DNA of 49,713 nucleotides from Chloroflexota bacterium. Lineage in GTDB: Bacteria > Chloroflexota > UBA6077 > CF-72. The position numbers and the translations under genes were made by a program. Under the pieces are notes generated by a model. The model made no database searches. It had not been told where the DNA came from and saw only the letters and a list, made by a program, of their open reading frames with translations. The stretch spans positions 1-49,713 of the forward strand of contig JACPOP010000019.1 in NCBI GenBank assembly GCA_016191465.1, read 5' to 3'. Positions 1 to 7,606 of this stretch are shown one piece after another; the stretch's first letter is position 1, and each line of letters begins with the position of its first letter.

Positions 1-87
1 GATCAGGTCCTCCACGTTGAAGGTGTGGTAGATCGCCGCCTGCCGCTCGGGGGTGCCCTTCATCCCCAACTGTTCGCACCACCACGC
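1..87 (-). pseudogene. Edge fragment of an unknown protein
   Basis: On the minus strand a coding-like frame enters from the left edge, reading WWCEQLGMKGTPERQ and onward, with an in-frame ATG at 63 and a stop codon (TGA, 88-90) immediately upstream in the same frame. The two Trp residues and charged pattern upstream of the ATG look like protein interior rather than a leader, so I read it as a 5'-truncated remnant whose remainder lies outside the window. I do not recognise the family. It may alternatively be a real gene starting at the ATG at 63. Confidence 0.3.
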
Positions 88-183
88 TCACCGGTTGCGC
101 GATTCGGTGCATGTTCGGGGGTTCTTCAACAGCCTGCTAGGTGCTCTATGGCGGGTTGCTGTTGACCCGCGAAGGAGCCGTTC

Positions 184-456
184 GTGTCCCAGCAAGACCC
201 TGTGGACTCCGCCGCCCAGCGGCGCGAGATCGTCATCGCCACGCTCGCGACCGCTGTGCACCGTTGGCACCGCCAGCGGGTTCGGGCCGGCGCGCGGGCC
301 GTGCGTGCCGCCAGCATCGCGCCCGTGGAGCATCAACAACCCGAGAGTTCTCGACTTGACTGTGCGGAACATGATCGCCCTGATCGTCCGCTTCCAACCG
401 ACACGGCCGCGCGGCATGTTGCGGGCGGGAACGACGGAGACCAGTCATGGCGATGA
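184..456 (+). CDS. Small protein upstream of DUF2924
   Basis: A 90-residue ORF with a GTG start preceded by AAGGAG (spacing about 6). It overlaps the DUF2924 gene by 10 bases, which suggests translational coupling. The N-terminal part (RREIVIATLATAVHRWHR) is a predicted amphipathic helix. A PESS motif followed by an acidic patch resembles the same motif in the small ORF at 3543, so I see the two as distant relatives holding the same place in a small-ORF/DUF2924/serine-recombinase gene order. Function is unknown; its constant position beside a recombinase suggests an accessory or regulatory role (inference). Confidence 0.55.
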   Translation: MSQQDPVDSAAQRREIVIATLATAVHRWHRQRVRAGARAVRAASIAPVEHQQPESSRLDCAEHDRPDRPLPTDTAARHVAGGNDGDQSWR

Positions 457-986
457 ACATCTACGCGGAACTCAAACGACTCGGAACGCTCACCACGCCG
501 CAGCTCCGCGCCAAGTACGCGGAGGTCTTCGGCGAGGCCACGCGCTGCAATAACCGCCCGTACCTGATCAAGCGGATCTGCTGGCGGTTGCAGGCCGACG
601 CGGAGGGTGACCTCTCTGAGCGCGCCCGCCAGCGAGCGCTTGCGCTGGCCGACGATGCCGACCTTCGGCTCCAGGCTCCGGCCGGCGCGGGGCCTGTCGC
701 GATCGCCCCAGCGAGCCACGCAACGCCGCCGATCGTGTCGATCCGCATGCCTCGCAAGAGCATTGAGCCCATGCCCGGCACGACGCTGTGGCGTGAGTAC
801 AAAGGCCGCATGATCGCTGTGATCGTCCTGCCGCGCGGGTTCGAGTACGAGGGCAAGGTCTACCGGTCGCTCTCGGCGGTGGCCAACGCCATCACTGGCA
901 CGCACTGGAACGGCATGAAGTTCTTTGCCGAGTCGCTGGGCACGGCCGTTGGCGGAGCCCGCCACGCGGAGGTGGCCCAGGCATGA
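447..986 (+). CDS. DUF2924 family protein
   Basis: 179 residues, ATG start with GGAG eight bases upstream. The DUF2924 signature sits near the N-terminus: LRAKYAEVFGEATR, then YLIKRICWRLQA and a basic RARQRALALAD helix. The second half has PMPGTTLWREYKG and the FEYEGKVYRSLSAVANAITG segment typical of the family (it looks like a small DNA-binding or nucleoid-type fold), ending GTHWNGMKFF. The gene overlaps the recombinase start by ATGA. In planctomycetes and some proteobacteria DUF2924 genes are found directly before large serine recombinases, often in phage-like or integrative elements. The biochemical role is not established. This copy appears full length, unlike the one at 3776. Confidence 0.85.
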   Translation: MAMNIYAELKRLGTLTTPQLRAKYAEVFGEATRCNNRPYLIKRICWRLQADAEGDLSERARQRALALADDADLRLQAPAGAGPVAIAPASHATPPIVSIRMPRKSIEPMPGTTLWREYKGRMIAVIVLPRGFEYEGKVYRSLSAVANAITGTHWNGMKFFAESLGTAVGGARHAEVAQA

Positions 987-2248
987 GCACGTTCTCGATG
1001 CCATCCCGCAGGTACGCAATCGGCGAGCAGCCCCGCAAGAACCCGGTCATCCGCTGCGCCATCTACACCCGCAAAAGCAGCGAGGAGGGCCTGGAACAGG
1101 AGTTCAACTCGCTCGACGCCCAGCGCGAGAGCGGCGAGGCGTACATCGCCAGCCAGAAGGCCGAGGGGTGGGTGTGCCTCCCGGACAAGTACGACGACGG
1201 CGGGTACACGGGCGGCAACATGGAACGCCCCGCGGTGCAGCGCCTGATGGCCGACATCGACGCGGGCAAGGTGGACTGCGTCGTGGTCTACAAGGTGGAC
1301 CGCCTCAGCCGCTCGCTGATGGACTTCGCACGCATGATGGAGGTCTTCGACCGCAAGAAGATCTCGTTCGTCTCGGTCACGCAGCAGTTCAACACGACGC
1401 AGTCGATGGGGCGGCTCACGCTCAACATCCTGCTCTCGTTCGCGCAGTTTGAGCGGGAGATCATCTCGGAGCGCACCCGCGACAAAATCGCGGCCACCCG
1501 CAAAAAGGGCAAGTGGTTCGGCGGCAAGCCCATCCTGGGCTACGACCTGGTGGCCGGCAAGCTCGTCGTCAACCGAGACGAGGCGTTCCGCGTGCGCGAG
1601 ATCTTCGCGATCTACGTCGACACCCGCTCGGTGCGACAGACCACGCTGGAGGCGGTGCGGCGGGGATGGACGACCAAGGGCTGGATGCAGAAGGACGGCA
1701 AGTGCGTCGGCGGGCTCCCGCTCACCAACCCCTACGTGCACCGCATCCTCACCAGCGTGTCGTACCTGGGCAAGGTGCAGCACCACGACCAGATCTACGA
1801 CGGCGAGCAGGAGGCCATCATCGATCCGGCGCTGTGGAAGCGGACGGCCGCGATCCTTGAGGCCAACGGCCGCGACAAGGGCAGCGACGTTCGCAACGTC
1901 CACAGCGGCCTGCTGAAGGGTCTTGTCCGCTGCTGCCACTGCGACAAGCCGATGGCGCACACGTTCACGACCAAGTCGGGCAAGCGGACCTACCGCTACT
2001 ACGTCTGCCACGTCGCCCAGAGCAGCGGCTACCACGCGTGCCCGTCCAAATCTGTGCCGGCGGAGCAGATCGAGTCCTTCGTAGTCGACCGTCTGCGCCG
2101 AGTTCGCCAAAGACTACTTCGATGGCGGCCCAGGCGCGGAGGCGTTCGCCCCATGCGGCGGCCATCGCGGCGGCGGCTTCTTCGCCCGCTTTCGCGGTGG
2201 CCTGCTGTTCCGCCTGCGCCCGCATCGTGTTCTTGTCGGCTTGCGTGA
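983..2248 (+). pseudogene. Large serine recombinase, C-terminally truncated
   Basis: ATG overlaps the DUF2924 stop (ATGA). The N-terminal resolvase domain (about residues 20-165) has the catalytic YTRKSS (Ser32) and the VVYKVDRLSRS and FERE-x5-ERTRDK segments. It is followed by the recombinase domain (about 170-290; GGKPILGYDL, PYVHRILTSVSYLGKV) and a zinc-ribbon (CCHCDKPM...YYVC...ACPS). Homology ends near residue 370 (AEQIESFVVDRLR); the last 50 residues are a low-complexity Arg-rich tail, because the frame runs antisense into the gene at 2696. The usual C-terminal coiled-coil that controls synapsis is therefore missing. Catalysis could remain but directional integration is doubtful. The junction is near position 2100. 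Confidence 0.85.
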
Positions 2249-2696
2249 GCGGCGGCCCCGCCTTCTTCTTCGCCTCGTTGCCGCCGACCTGCTGCGGCTG
2301 GCGGCGTTTCTCTTCAATCGCCACCAACTCCCGAAAGAGTTGGTCGGCATTCCGCGCTGTGCGGGTGTCCGCCGCCGTAGCCTCGTCGATGATGCTCAGC
2401 ATCACCGCGTCGGTGAGGTCGGGCATCTCCCGGCAATAACGCGGCAGGCCCGATTCGTTGAGCCACTCGATGATCTTGTCTTTGACCGGCGAAGTGGGCC
2501 ACGGCAGCGCGTGGGCCTGCGGGACGCGGCCTTCGAGCAACGCCGCGCGAAGATCGGCGACGCCCGCGATGCGGGCTTCGAGATCGTGCCCCGGTCCGGT
2601 GACGACGGTGGCGTAGAGCGCGTCCGGCAGACGCTCCAAGGCAGCGTCACGGAGCGCGACGGTTGCGGTGGAACTGATTGAGTGGTCGGCTGGCAC
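1965..2696 (-). pseudogene. Unknown protein, C-terminus lost at recombinase junction
   Basis: GTG start at 2696, seven bases after the stop of the upstream gene (2703), so the two form a pair. Native-looking sequence covers about 195 residues: VALRDAALERLPDALY, SPVKDKIIEWLNESGLPRYC, DLTDAVMLSIIDEA, a Lys/Gln-rich linker and GERLRAWAAIEVVFGELG. The last segment resembles the region that precedes a von Willebrand A domain in CoxE-like proteins (weak, from memory). From about 2105 the frame is simply the complement of the recombinase gene, so the expected C-terminal domain is absent. Function cannot be assigned. Confidence 0.5.
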
Positions 2697-2702
2697 GGCG
2701 GC

Positions 2703-3308
2703 TTATCCCTGTCCCTCGCTGCCATCGTTGCCGGTCGCGTCCGGGGCGGCGTTCAAGTCCATATCTTTCTCCACGGGCAACTGCTGGAAACCTTGCTTGG
2801 CTTTCTCAAGCCGTGCGAGCACATCGGTTGCCCGCTTGATGTGCTCCTGAAGATTGCGGACGGCGGGCACGGCGAAGGCTGGATCGAGCCAGACGTGCCC
2901 GCGAATAGTCGCGTCCATCGTCTTGGCTTCGGCGTTCCCCCCGGCGATGAATGCCTTGACTTCGGTCATGTGCTGACCGACGCCGCTTGTCCTCCCCGCG
3001 ATGTGCGCGCGGGCATACTTGATGGGCTCCGTGACGGCCTGGTGTGTTACCGTCTCCATCTCCCGGTTGTAGTTGTAATCCTGCTTGCGTCGCTGGCTTG
3101 ACGCCTCGGTGGTGATTCGCCCGTCTGGGTCTTTGAACAACGCTCGTCCTTGATCGTCGGTCTTCTGAGCCACCCGACCCTTGCCCTTGCGTGGCAACTC
3201 AGGCGGCCCATCGTCGCCCTTGATGCCGATGGATGGAGCCGACGTATGGCCGCAATGCCTCTCGACGGCCGAAAACGCCAGCCGGACGTGGACGACGACA
3301 GGGTTCAT
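2703..3308 (-). CDS. Hypothetical protein
   Basis: About 200 residues, first gene of a minus-strand pair with the truncated gene at 2696. The N-terminal 25 residues look non-native; a start near GIKGDDGPPEL is possible. Visible features are a basic, Gly-rich PRKGKGRVAQKTDD segment, YNYNREMETVTHQAVTEPIKYARAHIAG, and a C-terminal amphipathic helix (VRNLQEHIKRATDVLARLEKAK) that could form a short coiled coil. There is no signal peptide or membrane segment. I do not recognise the family. The position between two recombinase-associated modules suggests cargo of an integrative element. Confidence 0.5.
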   Translation of the reverse strand: MNPVVVHVRLAFSAVERHCGHTSAPSIGIKGDDGPPELPRKGKGRVAQKTDDQGRALFKDPDGRITTEASSQRRKQDYNYNREMETVTHQAVTEPIKYARAHIAGRTSGVGQHMTEVKAFIAGGNAEAKTMDATIRGHVWLDPAFAVPAVRNLQEHIKRATDVLARLEKAKQGFQQLPVEKDMDLNAAPDATGNDGSEGQG

Positions 3309-3542
3309 CCGGCTGCGTCGCCCACGGAGGCAGTGCGGCTGATCATGTCATTGCTCCCACGTCACACCAAACGAACGCGCCATGTCTGAGCGTGCTTGAA
3401 GCGTTGCTCTCGCCCCCCTCGCGCGACTTCGGAATCCCATCGCGTAGGTATCCAGTAGCCAGCGGCGGCGTGCCGCGGGCGACCGATCCCTGATCACCAC
3501 GACCGGCCACGGACGGGTGAGCATCTCCGGAAGGAGTGCCCG

Positions 3543-3749
3543 ATGTACCTGCGCCCTGACCAGACGGACCCGGAGGACATGACGCCGGACGAACGGCTGG
3601 AGGAGGTGGCGAGCATCGTCGCCTGCGGGATTCTGCGCCTGCATGGCTGCGTTCTCCCCGACACTCCCGAGATCGAGAATCTGCCGGAATCCTCGCAGAC
3701 ATGCCTTGAACTCTCGGCCGGTCATCGCCCTGATGGCGTCGCTGGTTAA
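3543..3749 (+). CDS. Small protein upstream of second DUF2924
   Basis: 68 residues, ATG start with AAGGAG nine bases upstream (inside CCGGAAGGAGTGCCC). The core MTPDERLEEVASIVACGILRL is a helix seen in small ORFs that precede DUF2924 and recombinase genes in planctomycetes. It ends with LPESSQTCLEL, similar to the 184-456 ORF. The gap to the truncated DUF2924 gene is 26 bases. Function unknown. It marks a second, partly deleted copy of the same three-gene module. Confidence 0.6.
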   Translation: MYLRPDQTDPEDMTPDERLEEVASIVACGILRLHGCVLPDTPEIENLPESSQTCLELSAGHRPDGVAG

Positions 3750-3775
3750 CGGCCAGAGAAAGGCGGCGATGTGCG

Positions 3776-3992
3776 ATGTTGAACGTGGGCCAGATGGTGA
3801 GCGAGTTGCGGCGCATGACCGTGGGCGAACTCCGGCGCGAATACGCGGAGGTCTTCGGCGAACAGACGCGTTCGTTCCACAAGGAGTTCCTCGTCCGCCG
3901 GATCGCGTGGCGGATTCAGGCCAACGCGGAGGGGGGACTCCCCGACCGGGCGCGGCGGCGGGCGCATGAGAACGCCGCGGCTCCACCCCACC
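3776..3992 (+). pseudogene. DUF2924 N-terminal fragment
   Basis: From ATG 3776 the first about 65 residues match the N-terminal half of DUF2924 (LRREYAEVFGEQTRSFHKEFLVRRIAWRIQANAEGGLPDRARRRA), parallel to the intact copy at 447. After about 3990 the frame stays open to 4768, but only as the complement of the metal-binding gene at 4034. The C-terminal half of the domain and any downstream recombinase are absent. The fragment ends right where the terminator hairpin of the oppositely oriented gene begins, so this is the boundary between the integrative-element mosaic and the metal operon. Confidence 0.75.
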
Positions 3993-3994
3993 CG

Positions 3995-4025
3995 GCCCGG
4001 AGCGGGCCGCCTTCCCGCTCCGGGC
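3995..4025 (-). terminator. Strong hairpin terminator of the 4034-4825 gene
   Basis: A perfect 12-bp inverted repeat, GCCCGGAGCGGG then a 7-nt loop then its complement. It lies just downstream of the stop codon of the minus-strand metal protein. There is no clear T-run, as is common in very GC-rich genomes. Confidence 0.65.
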
Positions 4026-4033
4026 GCGATCGA

Positions 4034-4825
4034 TCATTTGCCGTGGTCGTGCGGCTTCTTGTCGTGGTCTTTGGCGTCCGGGTCGGGCTTGGCTCCGTCC
4101 CCGACCTTACGCGCGGCGTCCACCATTGCGATGAACTTGGCCGGGTCCTTGTCGATGTCCTTCTTGCAGTTCTTGCAGCAGAGGCGGACGAGCCGGCCCC
4201 CAACTACAACATCGACGGGCTCGCCCATGTCGCCCCCGAGCGGCTTCTTGCTCACGGGGCAGGTCTTGAGCGGATAGTCCTTCCCCTGTGCGGCGATAAC
4301 GCCCTTATCCAGCTCGGTCAGGTACTTGGTGGGGTCCTTCAGGAAGTCGGCCTTCTCGCTCTCTGCACCCAGCCAGACGAGGCGGTTGCCGTAGACGAAC
4401 TCGAAGGGCTTGGCCGGGGCGGCGGGAAGGTCCTTGCCGGTCACGACCGAGGTTGTGAGCGGATAAAAAGGGGCCTGGTCCTTGATGATCGCCTCGTCGA
4501 GCTTGGACGCGGCCTTGGCAAGGTTCTTCTCAAACTTCGGCGGGCAGCCGTTGCAGCAGAAGCGGACCTCGCGGCCGTCATAGAGCTTGACGACGGGCTC
4601 GCCCATGGAGCCCAGCTTGCCGCCGCTGATGGGGCATGTCGCCAGCGGGTAGGGGTCGCCCACGCGGGCGGGCGTCGACTCCTTGGCCGGTTCGGGCTTC
4701 TTTGCGTCGGGCTGTGGCGTGGTGGGTCTGGCGGGCGTGTGACCTTCGTGCTGGGCCAGAGCGGGTGATGCGGCGAGGCCGGCGACAAAGGCGAGCGAGG
4801 CAAGGGTAAGGGCGGCGGTCTTCAT
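4034..4825 (-). CDS. Secreted metal-binding protein with repeated TRASH-like motifs
   Basis: I chose ATG 4825 (MKTAALTLASL), which has GGAG eight bases upstream. A Sec signal peptide follows, with cleavage near ASPALAQ. The mature protein has two related cysteine modules: YPLATCPISGGKLGSMG...VRFCCNGC, and YPLKTCPVSKKPLGGDMG...VRLCCKNC. A degenerate middle copy (YPLTTSVVTG) has lost its cysteines. CP-x-S...CC-x2-C is TRASH/YHS-like and fits soft-metal binding in the periplasm. The tail is His/Asp-rich (HDKKPHDHGK), another metal-binding feature. It lies downstream, on the same strand, of the CusCBA genes and just past a remnant of a cusA 3' end, so a role in copper or silver handling is inferred. 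Confidence 0.75.
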   Translation of the reverse strand: MKTAALTLASLAFVAGLAASPALAQHEGHTPARPTTPQPDAKKPEPAKESTPARVGDPYPLATCPISGGKLGSMGEPVVKLYDGREVRFCCNGCPPKFEKNLAKAASKLDEAIIKDQAPFYPLTTSVVTGKDLPAAPAKPFEFVYGNRLVWLGAESEKADFLKDPTKYLTELDKGVIAAQGKDYPLKTCPVSKKPLGGDMGEPVDVVVGGRLVRLCCKNCKKDIDKDPAKFIAMVDAARKVGDGAKPDPDAKDHDKKPHDHGK

Positions 4826-4859
4826 GATGGTCTCCAAAGAAGGGACGTGGGGGGGCAAC

Positions 4860-4878
4860 GACCCGAACCGTTCGGGTC
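4860..4878. repeat. Perfect hairpin GACCCGAA/TTCGGGTC
   Basis: 8-bp arms with a 3-nt loop, between the cusA remnant (ends 4907) and the metal-protein start (4825). It could attenuate or terminate transcription from the left-over cusA side. Confidence 0.4.
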
Positions 4879-4906
4879 AGGCGGAGCGGAACTCGCGGCG
4901 GTGCTA

Positions 4907-4972
4907 TCACCGCCCCGTCATCCGCTTGGGCAGATAGAACAGGACAGGGTACACGACCAGTTTCATCACAAA
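4907..4972 (-). pseudogene. 3'-terminal remnant of a cusA-like pump gene
   Basis: On the minus strand this stretch reads RFVMKLVVYPVLFYLPKRM and ends in a stop. It closely matches the C-terminus of the intact CusA in this window (SFIMELLVYPVVFYLAKRW). Upstream of codon 1 there is a stop in frame, and the next feature is an unrelated FN3 pseudogene. About 22 codons of a pump of over 1000 residues are left. It suggests the metal protein at 4034 once followed a second cusA directly. Confidence 0.6.
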
Positions 4973-5019
4973 GCGGGCTCATCGCTGAACCGGGGCCGTC
5001 TGTGCTTTGGTGAAACACC

Positions 5020-5733
5020 TCACGCCGCCACCTTCATCGGCCCGCTTTCCGTCACCCTCGCGCTTGTTACCCCTACGAGCCCGCCCCCGCCAATCCCGAA
5101 GTTGACGGTGAACTGCGCCGGGTTTCCGCGCGCCGTCGAGCGGACCGCCGTGATCTGGTACGTGCAGGGCGAAGCGTTCGACGGCAGCGAATCGTCCGTG
5201 AACGACTTCACGCCCGTCGCGCCGACGAACGTCATGGCCCCCGACCCGATCTGCCGCTTGACCTCGTAGATCGTCCCGACCGTGCCGCTGGGGTTGCCGC
5301 ACTTCCACTTGAGCTCCAGCGCGCCGTCCTGGAGAAGCCCGACCGTGAAGTCGAACGGCGTCCCGTGCGGGGGCGTGGTTCCCGGGACCGCGGGCGGCGG
5401 GACCTGGGCGAGCACGTAGACGTTGGGGTTGCTCGTGGTCTGCGTGGGGGGGGCGAAGGTCTTGATGGTCTGGATCATGTCCGCGCCCGCGCCGGCGGCG
5501 CCGTGCATGAGCCGCGCCTTGTCGTAGAACGCGCTCGTCGCGGCCTTGGCAGCGGCCTGGGCGGCGAGGTGGTCGTTGTAGGCCTTGGTGGGGGGGCGCG
5601 CGTTGGTGGTCGCGGCGCTCAGCGCCGTCGCCGCCGCGGGCGTGAGCCCGCCCCCACATGGCCGCGGCGTTGGTCGTCCACGGCCGCCCCCACCGAGATG
5701 TGCGCTTCGTAGAACTCGATCTTACCTCGCCGC
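5020..5733 (-). pseudogene. FN3-family protein, frameshifted and 5'-truncated
   Basis: The C-terminal 160 residues are intact in one frame: a helical stretch (PPTKAYNDHLAAQAAAK, FYDKARLMHGAAG, MIQTIKTFA), then a fibronectin-III-like beta domain (GALELKWKCGNPSGTVGTIYEVKR...YQITAVRS). This matches the gene at 48420 in order and motifs. Going upstream, GLTPAAATALSAATTNA is in that frame, WTTNAAAM in a second and KIEFYEAHISV in a third, so two frameshifts separate it from its N-terminus (near 5650 and 5680). No start codon remains; the sequence runs into REP hairpins. It is the oldest-looking member of the family here. Confidence 0.7.
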
Positions 5734-5742
5734 CGCGTTTTC

Positions 5743-5849
5743 AGGCCGCTCCAGCGGCCTTGCCCGCTCGTAGGCCACCGCTTCAGCGGTGGTATAGCGG
5801 GCATCCCCAAACCTTCTTGCCCTCGGTAATCAGCCCGTTTCAGCGGGCT
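5743..5849. repeat. REP-type hairpins left of the RAYT gene
   Basis: Three perfect stem-loops: 5743-5760 (AGGCCGCT/AGCGGCCT), 5775-5792 (CCACCGCT/AGCGGTGG, itself nested in a GCCCGCT/AGCGGGC pair, 5762-5802) and 5832-5849 (AGCCCG/CGGGCT arms). Similar hairpins follow the transposase gene. Confidence 0.75.
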
Positions 5850-5902
5850 TCAGCCGATCACGCCTTCAGGCAACCGCGCCACTGCCGCTATAATCTCTGC
5901 CC

Positions 5903-6367
5903 ATGCCCCGCAACGTCTATTGGGAACTTTATTACCACCTCGTCTGGCGCACGAAGGACGGCGTGCCCTTGCGGACCGCGAAGGTTGAGCCGCTGACCCA
6001 CAGGTACCTCATCCACCGCGTGCTCCAGACCGCCGAGGCGATGGTTCATGCGTTCGGCGGCATCGAGGACCACGTCCACATGGCCGTCAGCCTTCCGCCG
6101 ACCACCGAGATCGCCAAGTGGGTCGGTGACATCAAGGGCGCGTGTGCTCACCATATCAATCACGGCCCGTGCGGTCTCGGCGCCCTCGCGTGGCAGACGG
6201 GCTACGGGGTTGTGTCGTTCGGCAAACGCGACCTGCCTTGGGTCGTGGACTACATCAAGCGTCAGCGCGAACACCACGCCGTGAGTCGCATAGAGGATCG
6301 GCTGGAATGCATTACGCAGATCGAAGTCCAAGCGCCTGAAGGCGGCCCAATGCCGGCAGCCCGTTGA
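5903..6367 (+). CDS. REP-associated tyrosine transposase (RAYT, IS200-like Y1)
   Basis: 154 residues, the usual size for the Y1_Tnp fold. The HUH metal motif is HVH at residues 57-59 (IEDHVHMAVSLP), and the catalytic tyrosine is probably Tyr101 in WQTGYGVVSF. The start (MPRNVYWELYYHLVWRTK) is typical of the family. These enzymes nick and join single-stranded DNA at hairpins and are thought to spread REP palindromes. The gene is flanked by such palindromes, and its own stop codon lies in the loop region of the hairpin at 6356-6377. It is the only plausible source in the window of activity on the dispersed hairpin elements. No terminal-repeat IS structure is seen. Confidence 0.88.
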   Translation: MPRNVYWELYYHLVWRTKDGVPLRTAKVEPLTHRYLIHRVLQTAEAMVHAFGGIEDHVHMAVSLPPTTEIAKWVGDIKGACAHHINHGPCGLGALAWQTGYGVVSFGKRDLPWVVDYIKRQREHHAVSRIEDRLECITQIEVQAPEGGPMPAAR

Positions 6368-6468
6368 AACGGGCTGCCAGAATGAAAACACGGGATGGGA
6401 TGGTGTCGCCCCCGGTAATCACGCCTGAAGGCGTGGCCTACGAGCGAGCAAGCCCGCTGAAGCGGGCT
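6356..6468. repeat. REP-type hairpins right of the RAYT gene
   Basis: Hairpins at 6356-6377 (10-bp arms, contains the RAYT stop codon), 6420-6435 (CACGCCT/AGGCGTG) and 6451-6468 (AGCCCGCT/AGCGGGCT). Confidence 0.75.
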
Positions 6469-6612
6469 GGGGAGGCCGAGCCGAGCGTCGAGCGTCGCGT
6501 GCGTCCTACGTTGGATGGCGTGCTGGGCGGGCCCGGCGGTTCTTCAAAGGCAGATTTCGGCGATGGGATGCCCTGCTTGAGCCCAACGTGGGAAAAGCCT
6601 GAAAAGCAATCC

Positions 6613-6780
6613 GCGTGCGCCTGTTGACGATGGCCGGGCATCGGTGAACGGGAAGCGTGCGCCTGTGAACGGAGCGCGTGCATCGGTCAACGGAAGGCGT
6701 GCGCTGATGCACGAGGGGCGTTCAACGAGGCGCGAGAACCGTGCAGCCGTCGCCGCGAGCCGTGCGTTGATGCCGGTGGA
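6613..6780. repeat. 21-bp period array A1
   Basis: Eight consecutive degenerate units of exactly 21 bp, most beginning GCGTGC or CCGTGC and containing a GTGAACGG or GTCAACGG core. There are no conserved spacers, so it is not CRISPR. It abuts repeat element E1 directly. The region 6469-6612 shows no gene. Confidence 0.7.
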
Positions 6781-6897
6781 AGGGGAAGCCCCTTCCTCCG
6801 GCACCTCCATCCCCAGAAAGGCCAAGACCCGCCGACATTTGCGGGCGATCTACGCCTCTTCTCCGGGCGGGGCTGCAGGGGGCGGCGGCCCCTGCGC
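6777..6897 (+). repeat. Dispersed repeat E, copy 1
   Basis: About 120 bp shared with 47812-47932 in reverse orientation. Shared core words are CTCCATCCCCAGAAAG, CTCTTCTCCGGGCGGGG and CCCCTGCG. Each end forms a hairpin: left GGAAGGGG/CCCCTTCC, right GCAGGGG/CCCCTGC. It is non-coding. Confidence 0.7.
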
Positions 6898-6939
6898 AGC
6901 AGGTCGCCCTGTCGCTTACACTCGGTGTCACCGGTGGCA

Positions 6940-7371
6940 TCAGGCCCCGCCCTTGGGCATCTGATCGCGGCACGCGGCACAAATGATCCACACTCCCTGG
7001 CCTGCGGGGATGGTCCAGCATTGCTCGCCGATCTTGACGGCTGCCTCGCAGTAATCACAGTGCTCGTGGTCCCAGCCCTTGGTCTCGCGCTGGAAGTAAT
7101 TCTCGCGTCCGCGCACCGCCCACCACGGAACCTTCACACGGTGTCCGCCTCCCGTCGGATACCACCGACTGGGGACATGATCCAGAATCTCCTGCACCTG
7201 AGGGGCTACGGCTCCGTCATCCGGGACGAGCAGCCAAGCCGCATCGGTTCCGGGAAAGGTGTACGCCTCGAGCATGGCATCCGTCAGGCGAGCGAGTTCG
7301 GGCTTGTCCATCGGTGGGGGCATGCGTTCATCCGTCGGTGCCTCATCGACGCCACTCCGTCGCCGCACCAT
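6940..7371 (-). CDS. Hypothetical protein with CxxC pair
   Basis: 143 residues; a start at the internal MPPPMDKPEL (about 7323) or MDKPEL (about 7311) is also possible. The N-terminal helix (PELARLTDAMLEAYTF) is followed by VQEILDHVPSRWYP, a Trp-rich VPWWAVRGRENYF segment, and a zinc-finger-like end: CDYC (about 107-110) paired with CAAC (about 132-135), with CW between. There is no signal peptide. It follows cusA on the same strand after a 235-bp G/C-rich gap (7372-7606) in which I see no gene. Function unknown. Confidence 0.6.
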   Translation of the reverse strand: MVRRRSGVDEAPTDERMPPPMDKPELARLTDAMLEAYTFPGTDAAWLLVPDDGAVAPQVQEILDHVPSRWYPTGGGHRVKVPWWAVRGRENYFQRETKGWDHEHCDYCEAAVKIGEQCWTIPAGQGVWIICAACRDQMPKGGA

Positions 7372-7606
7372 TTCGATCGTATCTGCGAGTCTTTGCTCGT
7401 CCTATGCCGTCCCCTTCGCGTCACTCACCTCTTTGGGCTGGGGACGTGCTTTCCGATGAGGATCGGGTTGCCGCCCCCCCGGGGGGTCGGAATCGGTGAG
7501 CATGAAGTACGTGGGGGGCGGGGCCGCCCCCCCGCTCCCCAGTGGTGGATTCATCGGCGGCTGGGTCTGGGGTGACGGACGAGCAACGAGCCCGCCCCCC
7601 CACGGG

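Noticed and set aside
3430-3475. Remnant of a recombinase N-terminus (a PSRRY motif like that at 983)
   Set aside because: Only five or six residues match and the rest does not; chance cannot be excluded.
6364-6627. Small ORF after the RAYT gene
   Set aside because: Begins inside a REP hairpin and is made of palindrome sequence.
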